This document shows, in pieces, positions 11,307 to 22,987 of a stretch of DNA of 64,000 nt (the first letter of the stretch is position 1; the number at the start of each line of letters is the position of its first letter). The translations under genes were made by a program, and so were the position numbers. The notes under the pieces were generated by a model. The model did no database searches, was not told the DNA's origin, and was given only the letters and a program-made list of their open reading frames with translations. The DNA is from Mikania micrantha (Eukaryota > Streptophyta > Magnoliopsida > Asterales > Asteraceae). Location: positions 8,556,001-8,620,000 of the forward strand of contig CM018686.1 of assembly GCA_009363875.1 (NCBI GenBank). Reading direction: 5' to 3'.

Positions 11307-12369
11307 ATATATATATAATGTTAATTTTCGTGTATTACACGGGTTAAATAAACAAATATAACGAAAAATTATTATCAATAATAATTTAGAAAAGATAAGA
11401 TGATTATAATATTATTTCTTTAATATTAATACTTTAATGCATTAAAAAATATTTTTTAACAAAAAATGTGCGTATATGTGAAATGAAAAACAATACTTAA
11501 CAAATTTATCTAAAACCGTTCAAATTTATTTACGTTCAAATAACTATTATTTTAAAATAAACGTTTAAACACGATTATGTTATAATAATTTTTAAACAAG
11601 AAATTTAAACGATATTACATGTATATATATTTAATAAAAAGAATTATATATACCCGCTATAAATACAAAATTACGAAAATCATAGTACTTATGGCAGAGC
11701 ACTAAAATCAGTAGAGACACATGGAATATGGCAGCTAAAAAGATTTTAAAAAAATAGTTATTTAAATTTAAACGTTTAAACATCGCTACGCCAAAATAAT
11801 TGTCAAACAAAACAAGTAGACAATATTATTAAATAATTGCGTTAAAATACTTATTATTTTACAACTAAACGATCCAAAACAAAATTACGATTTTATAAAA
11901 ATTATTTTAAAATAGAGATTATTCTATAACTTAAAGATTAAACAATTAGACGATATTATAAATAAATTAACATTAAACACATACGTATACCGGTTTTCAA
12001 AACAAACTACGATTTTAAATAATTACGTTACAATAATTTTGATTTTACAACTTACCGATTAAACATGATTACATTAAAAACTATCTTTCAACCATCCAAA
12101 ACACTTAGACTATGTTACAATATCACAAATAAGTTAAACAGGTACGTAGATCGGGTGTAAAAACGAAAGTTGTAAACTTTCAAATTTCCATACTACTCGT
12201 AATCTCGTATAGGTCAATACTACTCGTATGTGTTTTTCAGCCGCCAGACATCTGACTGACAAAATCTGACACATTCTGACATCTATACGGCCCGTATAGA
12301 CCTATATTGCCCGTATAGGAGCAGATGGTGTTAACTGATCTGCAGGTGGTGTCCAAATAACCCGCCCCT
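11307..12369 (-). other. AT-rich stretch starting with a decayed Helitron 3' end
   Basis: At 11318-11360 the minus strand resembles the Helitron 3' end found at 21270-21312 (GTTTATTT, then the CCGTGTAATACACG hairpin). Its terminal CTAG has decayed. The rest is very AT-rich with no recognisable gene. Bases 12270-12320 contain CCCGTATAG-type inverted motifs. The right boundary with TNL sequence at 12370 is abrupt. Confidence 0.4.
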
Positions 12370-12808
12370 TTCCAGTTACACTCCAATAAATTCCACAAAA
12401 GTAGCTTTATTGAAGGCATCGATACAAAATGTAAGAACTTAAACAGAGTGCTTGATTTACAAAAGCAATTGTTTGAAGATATTTCAAAAACCCTACCGTT
12501 ACAAGTTCATGATGCTTCTCTTTATGCCTCTAGGATTAAAAAGGTACTTGCTCATAAGAAGGTTTTACTACCTACTAGTACTTGGTGACATTGGTTGTCT
12601 AGCTACACCATGGAAACAAAGCTTTTCACCATGGAAGCAAAATCATAATTACAACCAAAGATGCATCATTAAAGATTCTAGATTTGAGTTTTTGTGAACA
12701 ACTTCATAGTGTACTGTGGGTGGCTTTTACTTACTCCCTGCACTTGAGAGGTTAATCCTTAGAAACTGCACATGTTTAATTGAGGTGTGTGACTCAGTTG
12801 AACAAATA
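12370..12808 (+). pseudogene. TNL pseudogene 1: NB-ARC fragment fused to an LRR fragment
   Basis: The copy begins inside exon 2 of the TNL model, just after the P-loop (FQLHSNKFHKSSFIEGI), and runs to the kinase-2 region near 12570. It then jumps to AAGCAAAATCATAATTACAA (RNBS-B) and again to the exon 4 LRR start (ILDLSFCEQLHSV). It ends at GTTGAACAAATA, the breakpoint shared with the other two broken copies. Frameshifts and two large internal deletions rule out a functional receptor. It lacks the TIR and P-loop and most of the LRR. Confidence 0.85.
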
Positions 12809-13655
12809 TTATGACATTATTGATAAACAAGATGGATTGGAAGTTGATGAGAAGGTTTTTCGTAATTTATTTACAGTGGATTGTCTTAGGATTTTTTTTA
12901 ATTAAAAAACTATAATACATCAAAATAAAAAATAATAATAATTTAATAAAAAAATTTCTTTATTATTTGTATATTTAAAAAAACTAACTTTATTATAAAT
13001 ATCACGTTTATATAATTGTTTCAAATTTAATAGATTTTATAAACATTTAAATTAATAATAATTAAAACAGACAAAAATTAAAAAAAAAGTAACAATAATA
13101 ATTTAATACAAAAAATCTTTATTCTATGCATTTAAAAAAACTAACTTTATCAAATAAATTTTTTTAAAATTTAGTAGATTTCATAAACATTAAATTAATA
13201 ATAATTAACACTCATAAAAATAAAAATTGTAATAATAATGATAATATTACAAAAATTACCCTAATGAAACCTTTATAGTAAAAAAAAAGCTTCATTAGCT
13301 GAAGTTGCATTAGATCTAATAAACCTTTGTTTACATAATGTAACTTTCTTTTTCATATTGCAACTTTTTAAAAAAAATTGCAATATGTAATAAAAATGTT
13401 GCATTAGGCTAATGCAATTTCACCTGATGCAACCTATTTGCGCAACCTTTTGTGTCAAAAAATGTTGCATTAAACTTATTTTGTAGTAGTAATAATAATT
13501 CAAAAAAACTTCTTTATTCTTTGTATTTTTTTAAACTAACTTTATTACAAAATTTACGTTTATATATAATAATTAAAAACACTTAAAAATAAAAATAATA
13601 ACAATAATTTAATAAAAACTTCTTTGTTCTTTATATTTTTGTTAATAAAAACTAA
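12809..13655. repeat. Duplicated AT-rich trailer, copy 1
   Basis: Follows TNL pseudogene 1. The same sequence follows pseudogenes 2 and 3 (20041-20933, 22988-23925). It opens with a short protein-like frame (DIIDKQDGLEVDEKVF) and then becomes AT-rich. It contains a small MITE at about 13246-13490 with ends of the form ACTACAAAAAT and the inner motif CCTAATGCAAC. A Helitron insertion at 13656 interrupts it; the sequence resumes near 18460. Confidence 0.7.
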
Positions 13656-16600
13656 CTAGTAGGAACGACCCGCGCTTCGCAGCGGGCCGTGAGGTTGATT
13701 TTTAACGGTAAATCTTTAGAAAGCATATTCGACCATTTGATATATACATGTTGGTTACATTTGGATCTAAAATGTTTACATAACCCAAAAAACATTGTTT
13801 GGAAAAGTACTTCTAACATTGTATAACAACTTCATTACAAAATTCTTGGAGAGGTTTTTTTTGCGTTCTTATCAGTCCGAGTATCACGCCTGCTTGTTTT
13901 CTGACACAATTTTGAAAATATAGCAATACAGTAATTAAATTCAATGGGTTGTAACATCAAGAATTACAAAAGAATTTAACATAAAACATCAATTCTATCA
14001 TTGTTGTGCTATCTAAATAACATAGTAAATTCAACTTTATCTGTATCATAAGGTATGATACACAAAGGTAATATAAAAAAAACAAATATGAAACATAAAG
14101 AAACTTTCATAGAGCTTGAAGATGCAACAATAATTTATATGTAGTGCAATAAAAGACCAGAATTTTGCAGAACAAAAATAAAAATCATGAACGATAAGAA
14201 ATAATTTTATAGGGTAAGACTGTGACTCCTGGTAACAACTTGTTAGTTCTAAAATCAAACCAACTTTTGTAGGACATGATAAACCTTTAACAACATTATA
14301 TTACACAATTATCTTATAATATATAGTTGTAGCTGAACAAAAGATATGTTTTTTTAGTTGATGTAACTATCAAATGAAAGTTTTGTATGATAATGCTAAA
14401 AATGTTAAATTTACATATAATGAATCGGTTTATGTTAGAAGTAAATATTTAAACCACGGTTAGAGTGATTTAAAAGGCGAATAACCTACAGTCATATCTG
14501 AAAATCACCTAAAACCAAAGACTCCAAGATAATTTTTAAAAATATTAATTGCCCAATCTATATAGAAGATTAAACTATGACTGACAATGAGTTGATGCAG
14601 AAAGAATTTTTTTTAAACGTAAATTGAATGTTCACCAAGAGTTATGTTACTTTCCTCTGAAATTTGATGCTACAATATATTCAAACTTCTATACATAATT
14701 TGTTTTCTACATCTCAGTGCAATGTTAATTTATTATTACCATTTGATTGTAACAGGTCAACTTTTGTGATGCACTAAGGTCATATGAACTTTTATGAAAA
14801 GACAATTTTATTACACTTCCAACTTATGAAAGTAGACTCACACTATAAGCCCATCTTAGAAAGTGAATATCTGCTAGATATGACAATTTCGACCAAAAGC
14901 AAAATAAATAGGTTGATTTAGATAAACAATTGTTGTATTTTGATTGAAATGGTAGCATCATAACATAAAACGGGTTAAAATATGTAACGCCTTAACTCAT
15001 TGTGGGTCAAGATGGGTAACCTAAAAAGTATAAGAATAAAGTAGATTCAAACATATAAAAATTATCATTGATATATATAATGATAAAATTATTAAAGATT
15101 ATGCAAATACACTAATTGTTTACTTAGTATCCATTTTAAGTTGAACTAAATTGATGTTTTTTAAAGACTCGTTTAGACCCAAACTGATTTAGCTTAAAAT
15201 TAATCCTAACCCAAACATGTTCTGACTCGTTACGTAACTCGACCCGACCATTTTACCAGGCTTAATATCTGCATTTAGGGAATCTATTTATACTAACATT
15301 TTTTATATTTTATATTGTGATGAAGTTTGATAAAGCTGTTTGAAGAAGTTTGAGTGTAAAATGGCCACTGTTAGTTAAAATCACTTGCATGACTCGAGTT
15401 GACCCCACCTGCGATAACCTTTTATTAATTTATTACTTTATAACTTTTTAGTTTTTAAGTTTTTAAGTTTTTATTGAGAATATTATTCATGAAATATCCT
15501 CTACTGTTCTCATAAATTACCCGTTTGTAATCATAATTTATGAAATAAATTAATAGTTCTAAACAAAAGCAATTTGACTCGTACCAAAGATTTACTGTTT
15601 CGACCCATTAACCAACCCATCCCTTTTCATAATCATACTTGAATCTCTAAACCAACCCAACCCAACCCGTTATCCCTTTTTGCACTCATCTGCATTAAAA
15701 TAATTTATAAGATCAAATATGGGCAAGCTTTTGTTGCAGAAACAGGTGCACTACCGGGACATAAAATTGGATAACTTTCCATTACAATCAGATGCTTAAC
15801 TCTGAACTTATTGAATTTCAACCTTGTGCTTCATCTCCTTCTCAACAATGTTGGACTATTTTTGACTTCAAATTAAATAAAATCAAAACGAAAATTAAAG
15901 AGTTAAATAACTGAACTCATCAAACAAAAGTCATTGGTTAAACTTGGCGCTACCTTAAGGGTCCATGAAAGACACCCACTTTCATGACCACAAACTGCAG
16001 AGTCTGCATAAAGAATCACAAATTTTGTTAAAACTGTGAAAATTAACCTTTTAATTGGATGAGTCATTGGAAGATGTAGTTCCCTCCATCATAGATCCAT
16101 AGCAAATCCTTCCATGGTTTGTCAATGTAGTTGCCCTACATAAAAATTAAGACACCAACAAATTGAATCCATCTTGTTATGTTTACACACCCTAGCCTCC
16201 TTATAAATGACTTTTGGTTTTATAAGAAAATTGATATTTGATTTCAAATTCATCAAATCATATATGTAGCCAAAAGAATAATTTCCCTTTAATATTCTAC
16301 ATAAGGTTAAACTATTATATTTTCAAATTAAAAAAATTGATTAGTTCTACCTAAAAAAATCGATTAATAATCATAAATACCTATTTTTACAATATTACCA
16401 CTCAAACAATCCATTTCTTGTTGTTACATAAAAGGCTTTCAAAATCAAAACTCAATTATATTGGCAAGCTACCAACTATAGAAAATTATGTTTGGTAAAA
16501 AATATCATAATGCACATGACATCGTGTTAAATATAATTATGCACCCTTCTTGAAGCACAAAAAGTTCTATTTTATCGAATAAAGCAATTAAATACAACAA

Positions 16601-17813
16601 AATGAATGAACCATTAACTAATCATATTATCACAATCTTCAAATTAGTAAAATTAAAGGCATATGATTAGTATTAAACCAACCAAACTCTGTATGTGTGT
16701 TGCATACCCTCTGAATTTGAGCACTTGTCTCTACATTAAGCACATATCAATGAGTGTTTTATTAATACAAAAATATGTGTTTACATTTAATTAGTAAAAA
16801 AATGACGTTTGGACTCTCCATTTACAAATAAACCTACTCGTTCATCAATATATAAGTACAAATTTTAATCTCTTAATACAATTACATAATCGTGATATCA
16901 TCCCGATAAAATTTAGAAATTAACATTAAAACCCTACATTCAAGCCTTGAAATTCTTAGAAAGATATGTGGATACTAATCTACACAAAATCTAAACAAAA
17001 TCACATCATATGAAATTGAAGTACAGAACACCAATGATATAAATACAAAACACAAAAAATGATAAACATGATTGCAAGAACCAGGAAACCATAAAATCAA
17101 GTTATAGAACCCCCTAATAAGATTACCTCCATCTGTGCACATCTGGAAAATGATGTTGATGAAGAAAACCTTTCTGTGTAAAAGGCACTATGGAAAAGAA
17201 GCAAAAGGAAATGATCTTAAGAAGAAGATATGAACCTTTAAAACCTCTGTACAAATATAAGGCACCACCATTAACATTTGCTCTTACATTTTTTTTTGTC
17301 TCCACTGATCATCCATCCTGCACTCTAAATTTCAATTGGAAAAGTTTTCCAGAAGGGCAACACCGGCAATTATGGCCGGAGCGGTGATGAATCCGGTGCA
17401 GGTTCATACCTAATAGCTTTGTGTGTGTAAAGATGGTATTTGTTCGACTGTAGAAAGGATCAAAGGAACGAATACATACCTGAATTTCATATCCAGTTCC
17501 TAAGAGCAGAGCAAAAAAGGGAAGAAAACCTAGAATTCAAACCGGTGAAATAAGGCAGAGAGATACGAAGGCTTGCGCCTAATAGCTTGTCCCACGCGCA
17601 ATGAGACCTGTACCAAATAGTGTTTGACAGACAGTATTGTTAATGGTGATGATGGCGTTGGAGGTGGATGAGATTTCGGAGGAGAAGAGGTGACTTGAGA
17701 AAGAGAGGCGGTGAAGATGGTGCAAGCTTGAGTGATTGTGCCAGAAGCATAAAGAATAGTAGGAAATGAACAGTGAATTTCTGAGGGAGAAAATATTTGC
17801 TTTTTAATATATA
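13656..17813 (-). mobile_element. Helitron (non-autonomous or unidentified content), minus strand
   Basis: On the minus strand the 3' end has the hairpin CCCGCTGCGAAGCGCGGG followed by TCGTTCCTACTAG and host T, the canonical Helitron terminus (hairpin, CTAG, A/T insertion). The 5' end is inferred near 17800 (TATATTAAAAAGC), touching the 3' end of a second Helitron. About 4.2 kb. Repeat-like sequence at 14950-15265 recurs at 21313-21640. The 17390-17800 part reads on the minus strand like a captured leader or exon (CT-rich, with splice-like GT/AG sites), but I recognise no gene. No Rep/helicase was found. Confidence 0.6.
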
Positions 17814-18455
17814 CTAGGTTTAATCACACCCGCGCGTTGCGGCGGGTTATCACAATACACTTCCGATAACGGGTATTATATATCATTTGCAAAATCACAA
17901 GTTACATAACAAAATCAAATCTTTCGTCACAAACTCTATACAATTATATATATATATAAACATAAAACTATACAAAATCAAAACAACAAAATTTAAAAGT
18001 TTTAGTGGCAAAAATTAAATAAACAAAACTTTATATTATATAAAAGTTTTAGTGACCAAAACTAAAAAAACAAAACTTTACTATTAAGTTTTAGTGGCCA
18101 TAATCGAAAAAACAAAACTTTATATTATATAAGTTTTAGTGGCCAAAATCAAAAAAAAAAAAAAAACTTTAAAAAGTTTTAGTGGCCAAAATCGAAAAAA
18201 AAACTTTATATTATATTAAAGTTTTAGTGACCTAAATCGAAAAAACAAAACTTTACTATTAAGTTTTAGTGGCAAAAATCGAAAAAAAAAAACTTTATAT
18301 TATATGAAAGTTTTAGTAGCCAAAATCAAAAAAACAAAACTTTAAAAGTTTTAGTGGCAAAAATAAAAAAAACAGAACTTTATATTATATAAAGTTTTGG
18401 TGACTAAAATCGAAGAAACAAAACTTTACTATTCCTTTCAGTTGGTTTTTAATAT
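17814..18455 (-). mobile_element. Short Helitron with internal minisatellite, minus strand
   Basis: The minus-strand 3' end reads ACCCGCCGCAACGCGCGGGT (a hairpin), then GTGATTAAACCTAG and host T. The inferred 5' end is near 18455 (TATATATTAAAAACC). The interior is mostly a minisatellite. The sequence right of it resumes the AT-rich trailer and TNL upstream region that was interrupted at 13655. Confidence 0.6.
17996..18430. repeat. Minisatellite, about ten units of 38-50 bp
   Basis: Unit AAGTTTTAGTGGCCAAAATC, then GAAAAAACAAAACTTTATAT, starting near 17998, 18046, 18086, 18130, 18173, 18219, 18261, 18308, 18346 and 18393. AAGTTTT and AAAACTT within each unit are inverted, so units can fold. 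It lies inside the short Helitron. Confidence 0.8.
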
Positions 18456-18627
18456 ATATAATAATATAAATTATATTACATGGAAATTTCGTAAGTGGGT
18501 CCATCCTCACAAGACTAAAAAGACTTTAACCTTTAAAGCCTTAACCATTTGCAGTCGTCTTCTCACTCAAATTATTCATCCATACCTTCTTCCATTAATT
18601 CATCGCTCAAATCATACCTTCTTCGCC

Positions 18628-20040
18628 ATGGTTGTTCTTACTGAACTTTTACCAGGATCTTCTTCTTCAACTCATGATCCTGATCATCATCATCCTAATC
18701 ATACATATAATTATGATGTGTTTTTAAGTTTCAGAGGCAAAGACACTCGCAATGGTTTCACAGATCACCTCTACAGAGCCCTTAAGGATGCCGGAATCAT
18801 AACGTTTTTGGATGATGAAGAGATTGAAACAGGAGAGCCACTGAAACCAGAACTGGAGAGTGCGATTAGATCATCCTGAGCTTCTATTGCCATCCTGTCC
18901 AAGAATTATGCCTCTTCAACATGGTGCCTGGATGAATTGGTACTAATCCTTCAACAAAAGAAGATCCGTGATCAAATCGTCATCCCCATCTTCTATGATG
19001 TTGAGCCCACCGATGTCAGGAAGCAACAGAACTGCTTCGAGGAAGCAATGGCAGATCATTAGGGGCGGCCCTGAGAAATTGGGTGCCCAGGACGAGTCGG
19101 GGAAAAAAGGCCCCTAACGCATTCAAAGCTCCTGACCAAGTGGGGGTCAAGGGGGCCACGCCCCCTTGCGGGGTCCTAGGGGCAGTGCCCCTGGCGGGGT
19201 CCAAGGGGCAAAGCCCCTGGTGGCGGCCCCTAAACAAAATGTCATAAGTTAATATGTTCGGGATTAACTTCCGTATTTTACCTAAATCAGTCATTCAATA
19301 ATCAGTAAACTGTAAATCCATGGGCCCAATTTCTTGGGATTTTGAATTTCAATTTCTTCTTGAACGTGAGCGTCCATGGAGCCGGTTAGGATAAAGGGCT
19401 TTTGAGAAATGAAATGGACCCAATTTTTTTGAGTATATGAACTAGTAGTTTCTTTTTCATCATAAATATATTTAACTGAGTTATTTGTTAATCAAACATG
19501 TGTAATACTCGGGTTTATAACCTAGTATATATATAAATACATATATAAAAATGTGCCCCTCGAAAAATTGGGCCCGGGACGGAGGTCGGGTTTGCCCCTC
19601 CCCCGGGCCGCCCCTGCAGATCATAAACAGAAGATGGAGGCAGAAACAGATGCTGAGAAAAGAAGTCAGCTTGCTCAAAAGATGGAGTCATGGAAGATGG
19701 CTCTCACAGAAATTGCTGATTTAAAAGGAAGAGATGTCAATTACAGGTAAATTTTACAGATCTCGCATTTGGTAATCATATATTTAGATAAGGTTGTGAT
19801 GTATGAAATCAATTTTAGGAAAGAGACGGAGTTTATTCAAGAAGGTGTTGCCGACATCCATCGTAAATTTGGTCTATTAGTTCATGGTTAACTGATGGAT
19901 CCATCGTAATGTATTTGAACTTATCTCTACTCTAGGGGTTTATTGTATTAAGCTTAAAAGACAAACGATTGCTTGGATCATTAAAGATCCTTAGAAACTG
20001 CACGTGTTTAATTGAGGTGTGTGACTCAGTTGAACAAATA
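18628..20040 (+). pseudogene. TNL pseudogene 2: TIR exon with stop, hAT insertion, fused to LRR scrap
   Basis: The ATG at 18628 opens a TIR exon nearly identical to that of the gene at 24331 (YDVFLSFRGKDTRNGFT). A TGA at 18877-18879 replaces the AGA (Arg83) of the intact copy. The rest of the TIR, including SSTWCLDELVLI, continues in frame to 19059, where a 557-bp hAT-type element is inserted. The exon resumes at 19617-19624 and ends at a normal donor near 19747. Exon 2 (KETEFIQEGVADI) is cut after about 20 codons and joined to the intron 3 end and an exon 4 scrap. It ends at GTTGAACAAATA (about 20040). It lacks NB-ARC entirely. A truncated TIR-only product is conceivable but would stop before the catalytic Glu. 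Confidence 0.9.
19060..19616. mobile_element. hAT-type MITE inserted in the TIR exon of TNL pseudogene 2
   Basis: Ends [T/C]AGGGGCGGCCC are inverted, and the 8-bp TSD CAGATCAT lies at 19052-19059 and 19617-19624. The empty site is preserved in the paralogue at 24331 (GCAGATCATAAAA). 8-bp TSDs and CAGGGGCGG ends fit the hAT superfamily. A related element is at 28788-28991. A degenerate Helitron-like end (GTGTAATACTCGGG, then CCTAG at 19521-19525) inside suggests a nested insertion. Confidence 0.8.
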
Positions 20041-20933
20041 TTATGACATTATTGATAAACAAGATGGATTGGAAGTTGATGAGAAGGTTTTTCGTAACAT
20101 GTGATTGGTGCTTTATTTACGTGGATTGTCTTAGGTTTTTTTTTAATTAAAAAACAATAATACATTAAAATGAAAAATAATAATAATTTAATAAAAAAAC
20201 TTCTTTATTATTTGTATTTTTAAAAAAAACTAACTTTATTATAAATATCACGTTTATATAATTGTTTCAAATTTAGTATATTTTATAAACATTTAAATTA
20301 ATAATAATTAAAACCAACAAAAATAAAAAAAAAGTAATAATAATAATAATTTAATAAAAAAATCTTTATTCTTCGCATTTAAAAAAACTAACTTTATCAA
20401 ATAAAATTTTTTAAAATTTAGTAGATTTCATAAACATTAAATTAATAATGATTAACACTCATAAAAATAAAAATTGTAATAATAATGATAATAGTATAAA
20501 AATCATCCTAATGCAACATTTATAGTCAATAAAAGACTGCACTAACTAAAGTTAATTATATCTAATGCAACTTTTTTTTATTTAAAAAACGTTGCATTGT
20601 GTAAGAAAAAGGTTGCATTAGGCTTATGCAACTTCACATAATGCAACCTAATTGCAACCTTTTGTATCAAAAAAAGATGCATTAGGCTTATTTTGTAGTA
20701 GTAATAATAATTCAAAAAAACTTCTTTATTCTTTGTATTTTTTTTAAAAACTAACTTTATTACAAAAATTACGTTTATATATAATTGTTTAAAAATTACT
20801 AGATTTTATAAACATTTATTAATAATAATTAAAACACTTACAAATAAAAATAATAACAATAATTTAATAAAAACTTCTTTATTATTTATATTTTTGTTAA
20901 AAAAAACTAATTTTATTACATGGAAATTTCGTA
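20041..20933. repeat. Duplicated AT-rich trailer, copy 2
   Basis: Same order as 12809-13655: the DIIDKQDGL-type frame, AT-rich DNA, then the ACTACAAAA-ended MITE at about 20492-20706. It runs without interruption into the TNL upstream sequence (20934), showing the trailer and the TNL 5' region belong to one tandemly duplicated unit. Confidence 0.7.
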
Positions 20934-21312
20934 AGTGGGTCCATCCTCACAAAACTAAAAAGACTTTCTCCTTTAAAGCCTTAACCATTTGCAGTCGTCT
21001 TCTCAAATCATACCTTCTTCCCATTAATTCATCACCCAAATCATACCTTCTTTTTAAAAAGAAATTATATTATAGATTATAAAATTATCAAAAACAATTA
21101 TTTGAAACACTTTGTTTAAAGAAAAACACATTATAAAAAAGTTAGTGTTTAAAGAAATAACATTATTATTTTAATACTTAAAATATTAAATTATACGAAA
21201 TTTTAATCATGTTTTATATTAAAAATCATCTTATATTTTTCTAAAGTTTCATTGATAATTATTTGTTATATTTGTTTATTTAATCCGTGTAATACACGGG
21301 ATACTAACCTAG
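20934..21312 (+). mobile_element. TNL upstream copy (to about 21050) followed by a Helitron 3' end
   Basis: 20934-21050 matches the 5' flank of the TNL genes (GTGGGTCCATCCTCACAA, CATTTGCAGTCGTCTTC) but stops just before where the ATG should be. AT-rich DNA follows, ending in the hairpin CCGTGTAATACACGG, GATACTAACCTAG (21308-21311 CTAG) and host T, a plus-strand Helitron terminus. The Helitron 5' end was not identified. Confidence 0.5.
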
Positions 21313-21640
21313 TATGATAATATGGAATAGGTTTAGATGGGTAACACTTGAATACAATACGAGTCAAGATAGGTACCTAAAAACCATACGAATGTAATGG
21401 ATTAAAACATTTAAAAATGATTAATAAGATATTTCATGAGAAAATCAATTATAATTATCCTAATATGTAATATTTGTTTACTTATAACAAATTTTAAATT
21501 AAATAAAATTGATGTTTTGTAAGAACAATCCAATTAGATCCGACCTGATTTTGCTTAAAACTCGTTATACTCATCCTGACCTGTACCCGTTCTGACCTGT
21601 TATCCAACCTGACCAACCTGTCTATGTTGTAAGGCATTCT
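21313..21640. repeat. Dispersed repeat also present at about 14950-15265
   Basis: GGGTAACACTTGAATACAA through CTGACCTGTTATCCAACCTGA resembles 14950-15265 inside the first Helitron. It is non-coding. It lies between a Helitron terminus and the broken start of TNL pseudogene 3. Confidence 0.4.
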
Positions 21641-22987
21641 TGTCGTCATATCTTTAGATGAGGTTGTGTTGTATGTTTATCACTGAAATCAATTTCAGAA
21701 AAGAGACGGAGTTTATCAAAGAAGTTGTCACCGACATCAATCATAGGTTATGTGAACCATTATGTAATACCCTGCCATGTCTGATTGGGATGGACCATTA
21801 CATTGCATCTATTAGTTCATAGTTAACTGATGGATCTTCTCATATTGTCGACATTCTTAGAGTTGTAGCCAAATTTGGTTTTCAGTTACACTCCAATAAA
21901 TTCCACAAAAGTAGCTTTATTGAAGGCATCGATGCAAAATGTAAGGAAAACTTAAACAGAGTGCTTGATTTACATACGCAATTGTTTGAAGATATTTCAA
22001 AAACCCTACCGTTACAAGTTCATGATGCTTCTGTTTATGCCTCTAGGATTAAAAAGGTACTTGCTCATAAGAAGGTTTTCTAGACCATGGAAACAAAGCT
22101 TTTCACCATGGAAGCAAAATCATAATTACAACCAAAGATGCATCTTTAACAGAGAGGTGTGCATTATTTGACCTCCCAATTCAACCCAAGCACAAGAAGG
22201 TCTCACTTAATGGCTTATCAAAGGCCAAATTATTACAGCTTTTATGCATTCATGCATTTAAGAGCAATAAGCCCAAAGAAGATTACAAAGAGGCTTTACA
22301 AAATCTTGTGAAGAATTGTCAAGGATATCCATTGGCTCTTAAATTTTTGGGCAGGTCTCTTCAAAAGAGAGATGTAGCGTATTGGGAAGAGTGCATAAAA
22401 GTGCTAAAGAAAGAACCTCGTTCACTTATAAACAATGCATTGAAGATGAGCTTTGATGCTCTACTATTTGAAAATGATAAGGAGCTGTTTAATCATATTG
22501 CATGTTTTTTTGTGGGAGTAGATAGAGATGTGATTGAAACAATATTGAATTCATGCGATCTTAATGCAAGATATGGGATCACCAATCTCATTGAAAGATG
22601 CCTTCTTAGTATCAGCTGGCATAACAAACTAGAGATACATTCACTAATTCAAGAGATGGGAAGAGATTTAGTACGCGAAGAATCACGTGACAACCCATGG
22701 GAGCGTAGTCGATTATGGTGTCATGAGGAGTCATTCAATGTGTTGGAACAAAAACATGTTAACATACGTGCTTATTGGTAATTTTCATGTTCTAAGTATT
22801 TTATTTGTTTGTAAGTTTGTAATAAAAAAAAAACTTCATTTTGTTGCATTTCCTTCTTCACAAGGCACAAGAAATATTGTTGGCCTTGCTCTTGACATGA
22901 GAATGCTTGAGAAAGAGAAGTTAAGTGGATCTGGTTGTGTATGCATGGTTTTCATTTCAAGTCGATACCTTCAGAATTACCTTCAAA
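21640..22987 (+). pseudogene. TNL pseudogene 3: NB-ARC without P-loop and kinase 2
   Basis: The TIR exon is missing. The copy starts in intron 1 and has exon 2 (KETEFIKEVVTDI). It lacks the P-loop: the gene's GVGGIGKTSLAKYVF is reduced to VVAKFGF. A second deletion at about 22078 removes kinase 2 and leaves a TAG. From 22130 the frame is open through QGYPLALKFLGRSL (GLPL), IHSLIQEMGRDLV and WERSRLW to the exon 2 donor. Exon 3 (GTRNIVGLALDMRM) carries an internal deletion, and the copy ends at the shared breakpoint (near 22987). It cannot bind nucleotide. Confidence 0.9.

Noticed and set aside
17123..17387. Overlapping 60-65 codon frames on both strands
   Set aside because: Short, antisense to each other, no similarity, inside a Helitron.
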